The notes under the pieces were generated by a model that ran no database searches, was not told where the DNA came from, and was given only the letters and a program-made list of their open reading frames with translations. This document shows positions 57,101-64,000 of a DNA stretch of 64,000 nt, piece by piece. The DNA comes from CAWBOY01 sp963790585 (GTDB taxonomy: Bacteria > Planctomycetota > Planctomycetia > Gemmatales > Gemmataceae), in NCBI GenBank assembly GCA_963790585.1, contig CAWBOY010000007.1:1-64000 (forward strand), given 5' to 3'. Both the position numbers and the translations under genes were made by a program. The first letter of the stretch is position 1. The number at the start of each line of letters is the position of its first letter.

Positions 57101-58734
57101 AGCGCGCGTGGCTATCGCAAGATCAGTCAGTGCGCGTATGAGGAAAAGGCCGTGTTGCGTTTCGCCGCCATTTGGATCAAGGAAGAGAAGCCGTCACAGT
57201 CACCGTCGTGGACAAGGCTGACGCCCGAGTCCTATCAGATCCAGTTTTCGGCACTCAAGCATGGGTTTCGCGTCGCCGAACTTCAGGCGCGGAATTTCGG
57301 AGAACAAGTCTATTTTTCAGCCATTTTTCAGCCTGTAGAGCCCCTGAGCTGGGAGGGCCGGCATCATGCCACGCGCGCGGACTACGAGGCGGACCTCAAA
57401 AAGGCGCACACGGACGGTTATCGGTTGGTGTCGAGTACGGCCTATCGCAAGAATGGGGAATTCTTGTTCGCGTACATCACGGTGGAGGATCCCGACAATC
57501 TCGAATGGGAAGAGAAGCACGACCTGACCCTATCGCAGCCTGCGCGGCCCATGAGGGGTTCCGAACGCGAGGTTTTCGACCGACAATCATCTCCGCCTAC
57601 CAGGACGACAAGGCGACTCGCTATCTCGCCGTCTGGGTGCGGCCGGGAAAGCAGGCCTCGTCGATACGACGCACTGGCAAGGATGTGCCCGAATTGGCTG
57701 GTCTCAAAAACGTGGTGACCAGTTTGATGAGTGACCACGATGTTCCCGCTGGTGCGTTAGCCGTGATGAATGACGGCAAAATGGTGCTGGCGCGTGGCTT
57801 TGGGTACTCCGATCGTGAGCGAACGAGGCCCACACAGCCGGATACGCCGTTCCGGCTCGCCAGTCTAACCAAGGCTATCACCAACGCAGCCATCCGGAAG
57901 CTCATTCGAGAAGGCAAACTCAAGCTCGATACTCCGGTGTTCCCGCTGCTCGCGCTCGAGCCACTGCCGGGACAAAAACCAGATCCGCGGCTCGACCGGA
58001 TCACTGTGGATCACCTAATGGAACACCGTGGCGGCTGGGATTCGACGAAGGCGGGCGATCCGATGTTTGATTCGGGCAGGATTGCCGGCGTTCTGGGCAA
58101 GCCGGGCCCGCTTTCTCCGACGGAGGTCATCCGCTATATGATCGGTCGACCCCTCCAATATGATCCAGGAGCCAAATTCGCCTACAGCAATTTCGGCTAC
58201 TGTGTTTTGGGACGGGTCATCGAAAAGGTCAGTGGCCAAAGCTATGAGCGCTATGTCCGCGATGAGATCGCGGCGCCTCTCGGGATAACAACGCTCGAGC
58301 TAGGTCGGACCTTGCCGGGCCAGCGAAATCCGCGCGAACCCTACTATCTGAGTCCGGATACAGGTCCGAGCCTGTTTGACCTAAAGAACAAAGTCCTCAT
58401 ACCGGAGCCGGACGGCACATTTTCCATGGAGCTGATGGACTCCAACGGAGGCTTGATCTGCTCCGCTCCCGATTACGTCCGATTTCTCAAGGCTTTTCAG
58501 CTAAATGGCGAGCCGTCGCGCGCTAATGGTCACGACGGCGGCTTTTTTGGCAGCCTTCCGGGGACCACGGCGATGGCTCTGCACGAATCCAACCGCATAC
58601 TCATCACCGTGGTGTTCAATAAGCGGCTCCTGCCGGCGAATGAAAGCCTGAACAAGCTAAGAGAGCAGATGCTCGCAGCCGTGAAGGATGTGAAAACTTG
58701 GCCGACGGAGGAGGTGAGCGGGACCGAGAAATAG
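54181..58734 (+). CDS. Zinc finger-Ser/Thr kinase-WD40-BTRD-beta-lactamase fusion (two frame breaks)
   Basis: Two single-base repairs, one extra C near 54753 (GTGCCGCGC to GTGCGCGC) and one missing G near 57547 (CGGCCC to CGGGCCC), give one 1517-residue frame. Order: anti-sigma-type zinc finger HLRDCSNC (about 30-40); PknB-like kinase (about 130-400) with GEGGMGTV, VALKVLPA, HRDVKPSN and DLG in place of DFG; one transmembrane helix (about 460-480); seven WD40 blades (about 570-895); five bacterial tandem repeat (BTRD) units of about 50 residues (about 900-1155) with RFAAIWIKEE-like strands; serine beta-lactamase domain (about 1170-1510) with SLTK (Ser about 1228), YSN (about 1335) and HDGG. 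BTRD plus beta-lactamase is the layout of polyglycine hydrolases. The kinase would be cytosolic, the rest outside. If either break is real, the gene makes separate fragments. Confidence 0.75.
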
Positions 58735-58737
58735 GTG

Positions 58738-59843
58738 TCATCCTTGCCAGCGAACCGGGTCACTTTCCTTTCGGCTTGCCCAAACCTGAATCTCGGGCCA
58801 TTTTGTTTGGAGGCGAGCCGCTAGACTTTCGACGCCTGGCCGTTCGGTCGCATAGTGTCCCGGTAATATAAGCGAAATTCCGTCGGCTTGTGCGGCCAGG
58901 TAATCATGGAAGCGCATCTCGCCGGTTAAAAATACGTCGGCCCGGACTCGGATCGCGTCCTTGAGCATCTCGCCGCCAGCGCCGCAGACGACAGCGACCC
59001 TCTGTATGGATTTGGTGCCGGCGTCCACCACTTGAATCGGCCCACACTTCAAACCTATTCTCACAATTCGCGCGAGTTCTACGAGCGGCAGCGGCGCGGG
59101 CAAAATTCCCAGCCGACCGTCGCCCTCACTCATTGTGCGAGGGTGAAGAGGGTAGACGTCATAGGCCGGTTCCTCATACGAATGCGCTTGCCGCAGCGCT
59201 ATGACCACGCCATCGACGTCGCGCGCCTCGCAGATCGTCTCAAGTCGCCATTCGGTTGCTTCCTCGCGCTGCCCTTTCTGGCCGACGGTGGGGTTGCTGG
59301 CTTCAGAACCAAAGAACGTACCAGTGCCTGCCACGCGGAAGCTGCATTCGCTGTATTGTCCGATGCGCCCGCGCCGGCGCTAAAAAGGGCGTTACTGACC
59401 TTTTGCAGATCTTTTTCTGGTACGAAGGTCACAATCTTGAAGGCACCCACCGCGTCCCGGCGACGAAGCGGCTTGACGTCGATTAAGCCGAGGGTTTGGC
59501 AGAGCATGTCGTTGATGCCATCGCGGGCGTTATCGAAGGCCGTGTGAGGGCTGTAAACGGCGATCCCGGCCCGCGCCAGGGCGATCAGCATTCGCCCCTC
59601 CGCGCTCGCGTCGGTTAGTCGCTTGATGGCTCGAAACAAGATTGGGTGATGCGTCACGATGAATTGTGCGCCCGTTTCAATCGCCTCGGCGGCGCTCTCG
59701 GGAGTGACTGTCAAGCAAGTCATCAGGCGGATAACCGCGGCGTCCCGTTCGCCGAGTAATAGGCCGACATTGTCCCAATCCGCCGCGAGCGCCGGCGGGG
59801 CGAGCGTTTCGAGATGCTGAATCACGTCGGCGACGGTTGGCAT
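58738..59843 (-). CDS. NIF3-like GTP cyclohydrolase 1 type 2-family protein, one apparent base loss
   Basis: The first part has MPTVADVIQHLETLAPPALAADWDNVGLLLG and THHPILFRAIKRL, the NIF3 metal-binding His pair. It carries on into the PII/CutA-like insert, which breaks near 59378. One added C (GGGCGCATC to GGGCCGCATC) joins IGQYSECSFRVAGTGTFFGSE, the known NIF3 continuation, then GAGGEMLKDA and LTGEMRFHDY with the second metal site, and GHYATERPGVE. The repaired protein has 368 residues, the normal length for the long NIF3 form. The biochemical role of NIF3 proteins is uncertain. ATG 59843 is preceded by GAGGATCC. A family A palindrome lies just upstream. Confidence 0.9.
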
Positions 59844-59866
59844 GGGAGGATCCTCGAGTATCACCT

Positions 59867-59986
59867 TTCAGAGCCGGGAGCGTCAGCGACCGGAGAAAAT
59901 CTGAGCGAGCGAGACGCGCTCCGGTCGCTGACGCTCCCGGCTCTTGAAGACAGAATGCCTCCAGTCGCTGGCGCTCCCGGCTCGCA
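59867..59986. repeat. Palindromic repeat family A, copy 4 with an extra half-arm
   Basis: TTCAGAGCCGGGAGCGTCAG opens an arm that is inverted up to 59948. A further right-arm copy with changes (CCAGTCGCTGGCGCTCCCGG) lies at about 59958-59986. It sits between divergent genes, so both promoters must lie next to or within it. Confidence 0.85.
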
Positions 59987-60076
59987 AAGATGGTGATTGC
60001 TTTATGCCGATTCGCGGCTGTTATGCTAAACTATCCCCGTCGGTCACTCGCAAACTTCATGCTCTCCGGGAGTATC

Positions 60077-62176
60077 ATGAAACGCATCCTACCGGTTTTC
60101 ACCGCTTTGGCTTTCAGCTTGTGCGTTGTCGCCATCGTCGCTTCGGCGGAACCAACGTATCAGAAAAAAGGGACGCGCATCAAGACGGTCCTCGCCAGTC
60201 TCAAGGCGAGCGGGTTGCCTTCCTTCGAGGGCAATTGGTACTACATCGGCCCGTTCGATAACGCCGACAATCTTGGGATCGACACGGCCTATGGCCCCGA
60301 AAAGGACGGCGACCTCAAGAAGACGCATATCGGCAAGCAGGGCGAGAAGGTCGCCTGGAAGGAGTTCAAAAATTTCCCGCTTGGCCAAATCGTCGATCTG
60401 AAAAAGTTCAAGGAAAACGACAACTCGGTCGTTTATCTAAATCATGATTTCGAGTCGCCGACGGCGATCGAGATGCCAATCTCGGTCGGCAGTGACGATG
60501 GCATCGCCGTGTTTCTCAATGGCGAACGCGTGATGGCGTCGAACATGGTCCGACCGGCGCAGCCGGATCAAGAACATGCGGTCCTCAACATCAAAAAAGG
60601 CAAGAATCGTTTGCTGCTGAAGGTTTCCAACGTGGCGGGTGACTGGGCTGTCTATTTTGCTCCTGACCTTCCGGAGAGCTGGCCCAGGAAGATCCGCGAT
60701 CAGCTAACGAAGGATTTTCCGACCAACGCGGTGCCGCCGAATCAGAAGAGCGGTGCTGAAGCGGAGCATTATCGCATTGTCACATTGCCGTTGCCGAAGG
60801 ATTGCGTCCTCGAAGTCGGTGGTCTGACGTTTCGGCCCGACGGCAAACTCCTCGCCTGCACGCGGCGCGGCGAGGTATGGCTCATCTCCAATCCGACGGC
60901 TGAGAATCTCGATCAGGTGAAGTTCAAACTCTTCGCCACCGGCCTGCATGAGGCACTCGGCATGCACCTCGATGGCAAAGACCTCTACGTCGTCCAAAGA
61001 CCGGAACTGACCAAACTGGTCGACCACACGGGCAAAGACGAAGCCGATGATTACAGCACCGTGTGTGACCGCTGGGGCGTTTCCGGCGACTATCACGAAT
61101 TCGCCTTTGGACCGGCCCGGGACAAGGAAGGGAACTTCTATGTCACGCTCAACGTCGGCTTTGGCGGCGGCGATCAATCGAAATCGCCCTGGCGCGGCTG
61201 GTGCGTCAAGATCACGCCCAAAGGCGAAATGAAACCATTCGCCACGGGGCTGCGCTCTCCCAACGGCATCAACTTCAGCCCCGAAGGCGATCTGTTTTAT
61301 ACGGATAACCAGGGCGAGTGGGTTGCCACCAACAAGATGCATCATCTCAAAGAAGGCGAGTATTATGGCCATCCGGCCGGGCTGCGCTGGGTGAAGCAAT
61401 CGCCGCTGGCGAGCACGCTCAAGGACCGCAAAGACTATATTTCCGGCATGTGGTACGACGGGCAAAAAGGGAGCCTGAAGGAACCGGTCGGCCTACCCGC
61501 GAATACACCGCCCTGCGTCTGGTTTCCTTATACGCGCATGGGCCAATCGATCAGCGAGCCGATCTGGGACACCACGGGCGGCAAGTTCGGCCCGTTCGCC
61601 GGCCAATGCTTCGTCGGCGATCAGCACAGCTCGAACATCATGCGAGTCTATCTGGAGAAGATCAACGGCAAGTATCAGGGGGCCTGCTTCCCCTTCCGCG
61701 CCGGTTTCGAGTCAGGCGTCAATCGGCTCGCTTTCGCACCGGACGGCAGTCTCATGGTCGGCATGACCAATCGCGGCTGGGGCTCGATCGGCGGCAAATC
61801 CTATGGCCTGCAACGCCTCGTCTACAACGGCAAGGTCCCGTTCGAGATCCACGCCATCAAGCTGACAAAGGAGGGCTTCGACGTCACCTTCACGAAACCG
61901 CTCGACGACAAGACAGCAGATAATCTAGAGGCCTATAGTCTGCAATCATTCACCTATAACTACTGGGGCACCTACGGCTCGCCTGAAGTCGACCATAAAG
62001 CCGAAAAGGTCCAAAGCGTAAAACTGTCGCCCGATAAGAAGATGGCATCGCTCAAGGTCGATGGCTTCCGCCCCGGCCGAGTCTATGAACTCAACTTAAC
62101 GGGCCTCAAGTCCGAGGATGGGTCAACCGTCGTCCATCCCGTCGGCTATTACACGCTGAACGAAATCCCCAAATAA
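60077..62176 (+). CDS. Secreted beta-propeller protein, sugar dehydrogenase-like
   Basis: The 699-residue protein has a signal peptide (MKRILPVFTALAFSLCVVAIVASA) and a PA14/galactose-binding-like domain (about 25-200: WYYIGPFDNADNLG and GSDDGIAVFLNGERV). A six-bladed propeller follows (about 240-590: GLTFRPDGKLLACTRRGEVW, SPNGINFSPEGDLFYTDNQGEW, GVNRLAFAPDGSLMVGMTNRGW), and the chain ends in a small beta domain. The propeller resembles the PQQ sugar dehydrogenase/L-sorbosone dehydrogenase fold, but PQQ ligands could not be confirmed, so a non-enzymatic binding role is possible. ATG 60077 follows GGGAG. Hairpin D2 lies after the stop. Confidence 0.85.
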   Translation: MKRILPVFTALAFSLCVVAIVASAEPTYQKKGTRIKTVLASLKASGLPSFEGNWYYIGPFDNADNLGIDTAYGPEKDGDLKKTHIGKQGEKVAWKEFKNFPLGQIVDLKKFKENDNSVVYLNHDFESPTAIEMPISVGSDDGIAVFLNGERVMASNMVRPAQPDQEHAVLNIKKGKNRLLLKVSNVAGDWAVYFAPDLPESWPRKIRDQLTKDFPTNAVPPNQKSGAEAEHYRIVTLPLPKDCVLEVGGLTFRPDGKLLACTRRGEVWLISNPTAENLDQVKFKLFATGLHEALGMHLDGKDLYVVQRPELTKLVDHTGKDEADDYSTVCDRWGVSGDYHEFAFGPARDKEGNFYVTLNVGFGGGDQSKSPWRGWCVKITPKGEMKPFATGLRSPNGINFSPEGDLFYTDNQGEWVATNKMHHLKEGEYYGHPAGLRWVKQSPLASTLKDRKDYISGMWYDGQKGSLKEPVGLPANTPPCVWFPYTRMGQSISEPIWDTTGGKFGPFAGQCFVGDQHSSNIMRVYLEKINGKYQGACFPFRAGFESGVNRLAFAPDGSLMVGMTNRGWGSIGGKSYGLQRLVYNGKVPFEIHAIKLTKEGFDVTFTKPLDDKTADNLEAYSLQSFTYNYWGTYGSPEVDHKAEKVQSVKLSPDKKMASLKVDGFRPGRVYELNLTGLKSEDGSTVVHPVGYYTLNEIPK

Positions 62177-62189
62177 TCGTCCGACACTC

Positions 62190-62220
62190 TCTTTATATAG
62201 CCCCCGGCTTGCCGGGGGCA
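62190..62220 (+). terminator. Family D half-element, possible terminator
   Basis: TCTTTATATAGCCCCCGGCT and GCCGGGGGCA are identical to the left half of the cruciform at 34245. The GC hairpin 14 bases after the stop could end transcription. The following 200 bases hold nothing recognisable. Confidence 0.65.
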
Positions 62221-62418
62221 TTCCTATCCCCAATATCAGGCAATCACTTTCCCAAAAAATGTCGCGCTCGTGCCTCACCTCGTGCAACGTACCTCCATAG
62301 CCTTCCATTTCCATCTATCTTTTCGCTTTACTCCAACTCCTCCCAGATTAGGCGCGCAAAATGCACTCCAGATGTCGAGGTCTCGCACAGATTGAACTAA
62401 CATATGGAGTGTCAAAAA

Positions 62419-62646
62419 ATGAAACCTCTCGCAATCATCGGCCTGCTTCTTGTGATCCTTGGCATCATCGCGTTAGCGGTACCGAGCATCACGTTCTTCA
62501 CCAATGATCGCGTGGCGGACGCTGGCTTTTTCAAAGTCGACGTAGCACACCCGCACACGATCATTTTGAATCCCGTCGTCGGCGCTGTGGCGTTGATAGC
62601 TGGTGTCGTACTGTTGTTAAGCGGCAAGGCTTCGACTGTGCCGTGA
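62419..62646 (+). CDS. Small DUF3185-like membrane protein
   Basis: The 75-residue protein has two transmembrane helices (LAIIGLLLVILGIIALAV and VVGAVALIAGVVLLLSG) with about 30 residues between them, the size and layout of DUF3185. Its function is unknown. ATG 62419 is preferred to ATG 62404, because GGAG lies eight bases before the former and nothing suitable precedes the latter. Confidence 0.8.
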   Translation: MKPLAIIGLLLVILGIIALAVPSITFFTNDRVADAGFFKVDVAHPHTIILNPVVGAVALIAGVVLLLSGKASTVP

Positions 62647-62716
62647 ATTAAATTCCGGCAGTTAGGCGAGCGGCGCCGTTGACGCCGCGCCGCTCGCTCT
62701 CGTTTCGGTCAAGCTC

Positions 62717-64000
62717 TCAACGCCGCGGCAGTCCATCCAATTTTTTCTGAATCTCCGCAGCTTTCTCCAATTCTCCAAGTTTTCTCAAGACTTGAATCAG
62801 TTCAGCGCTATTGTTTGCTAGAAACGAGCGCACGGAGTTCAACTCTCGGTTCTTTTCATAGAGCGCGAATAATCGGTCGTTCGCAGCTTGCAGCGGAGCC
62901 AAAGCCTCTTTCCAGGCGCTGCGTCCTTGTAAATGCGCCCGAGGGCGGTCTGCATCATGGACAGGGCGAAGCCGTAGGCCACGACCTTAGGATGCTGGCG
63001 GACCAGGCCGGACTGTAGCTTTACCGCTTCGGTGAGGGAATTTTCGGCGTCGTCGAGTTGATGCGACTCCAGGAGTTTGACGCCCAGCTTATCTAGCGCG
63101 TTGGCGTGTGAAGCGGTGTAGAGCGGGACACTCGGATATTGCGACATCAATTCGCCGGAGAGCTTGACCGCGTCGCGCAGCATTTGCGGTCCATCGGGCA
63201 ACCCATCCTGGGGATTTAATCGTTGAAAGAATCCGACGCGGGTAAGCGTCTCGCACAATTCGTAGCGATAATCGGGCACCTTGGGAAAATCCTGGACCAG
63301 TTTGCTTAGCAATTCGATGGCGCGCTCGCCGCCGCGCTTTTCAGCGGGGAATCCGCCGCGCCCACCCGCGCCGCCTCGACCTCCTGGACCTCCAGGTACG
63401 CCTCCTCGACCTCCCGATCCACCCGATCCGTCGGGTCCGCCTGGGCCGCGCTGGGGAGGCTGATCGCGAAAGCAACAGGCGAGCAGGAGTTGATATTCCG
63501 GGACGTTCGGATGTTCCTTCACGAGAGTTTCAAGGATATTGACTGCTTTCTCCGTGGGCGACACTTCGCCTGGACCGCGCGGCGGCGGGCCGCCACGGCC
63601 GCCAGGGCCAGGTCGTGGACCATTGGGTTCGCCTTGACGTGATGGACCTCCATGATCACCGGCACCGGGGCGGTCGGGCCCGCGTCCTCCCGTTTCGCGA
63701 TCCGGAGGACCTTCGCCGCGCGGACCTGGAGGCGGGCCCGGCATCGGATCGTTCAAGAACTCGCGCTGGGCTTGCAAATAATAGGTTCGCGCCAGCTCAT
63801 ACCGATGTTCAGGAGGCAAAGCTGATCCCTGGGAAGTTGCCTCCAGTGTCTGGAGGGCCTGGAGGAGGGCTTCATTGGCTTCGGTTGTTCGTTGTAGGGC
63901 TCGCAACGCGCGGCCGAGTTCGTTGTAGGTGCGGGCCAGGCGAATGCGTGCATTTTCGTCGTTCGGCTCCGTGGTCTGCCTTTTATACAAATCAATAGCC
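62717..64000 (-). CDS. TPR protein with Gly/Pro-rich inserts, partial, one apparent base loss
   Basis: The frame is open to the window end (reading AIDLYKRQTTEPNDENARIRL), so the N-terminus is missing. TPR helices (ARIRLARTYNELGRALRAL, AVKLSGELMSQYPSVPLYTASHANALDKLG) are broken by two low-complexity inserts rich in Gly, Pro and Arg. The frame slips near 62923. One added G (GACGCAGC to GACGGCAGC) restores SAWKEALAPLQAANDRLFALY and the end DGLPRR at 62717. In Planctomycetes such regions are usually the C-terminal part of a Ser/Thr kinase; the kinase would lie beyond position 64000, which is not visible. Confidence 0.75.

Overview
The window comes from a GC-rich member of the Planctomycetes, most like the Gemmata/Pirellula-type groups. 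The evidence is family content: DUF1501 and PSCyt/DUF1549/DUF1553 proteins, a DUF1559 pseudopilin-like protein, a YTV-repeat cell-wall type protein, N-terminal LEPR-XLL-like motifs, an ECF sigma factor overlapping a Ser/Thr kinase gene, a BBP2-type porin, and kinases fused to TPR or WD40 repeats. No rRNA, tRNA, CRISPR array or phage was seen.

Layout. 0.3-3.9 kb: two secreted proteases (calpain-like and trypsin-like) behind an almost identical 40-bp upstream block. 3.9-7.9 kb: an ECF sigma factor and TPR kinase, overlapping and on the minus strand. 8.5-21 kb: planctomycete surface/cytochrome genes, namely one lone DUF1501 gene and two minus-strand modules (PSCyt + DUF1501; PPC protein + PSCyt + DUF1501), separated by an IS5-family element inserted exactly at a stop codon. 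21.6-23 kb: DUF58 and FHA proteins. 23.4-25.4 kb: a Cys/Tyr-rich YTV protein with a 32-residue period. 25.7-27.7 kb: futalosine-pathway mqnA and mqnC. 27.8-29.8 kb: two paralogous secreted glycine-rich proteins. 30-37.3 kb: housekeeping and small genes (SMI1-like, deacetylase-like, LRR, pterin dehydratase, BON, VOC, prfA, rpmE, PAP2). 37.4-41.5 kb: porin, SDR, lipoprotein and DUF1559. 41.7-45.1 kb: selB and selA. 45.4-54 kb: M14 peptidase, a two-copy metalloprotease, an ADP-ribosylglycohydrolase and a five-haem PA14 cytochrome. 54.2-58.7 kb: one very long gene for zinc finger, kinase, WD40, BTRD repeats and a serine beta-lactamase domain. 58.7-64 kb: a NIF3-like protein, a secreted propeller protein, a small membrane protein, and a TPR protein cut by the window edge.

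Two things shape the annotation. First, twelve breaks, each repairable by one base, interrupt eleven otherwise normal genes; most lie in short homopolymers or GC runs, so sequencing error is likelier than gene decay. I give whole-gene coordinates across these breaks. Second, the intergenic spaces carry several families of long palindromic repeats, and two of them supply the 3' end and stop codon of a gene (mqnA, selA).

The best candidate for something undescribed is the repaired 54181-58734 product: a membrane kinase whose outer part would join a WD40 propeller to a polyglycine-hydrolase-like module (BTRD repeats plus beta-lactamase). It sits about 25 kb from genes for two secreted polyglycine-rich proteins. 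Any link between them is a hypothesis.
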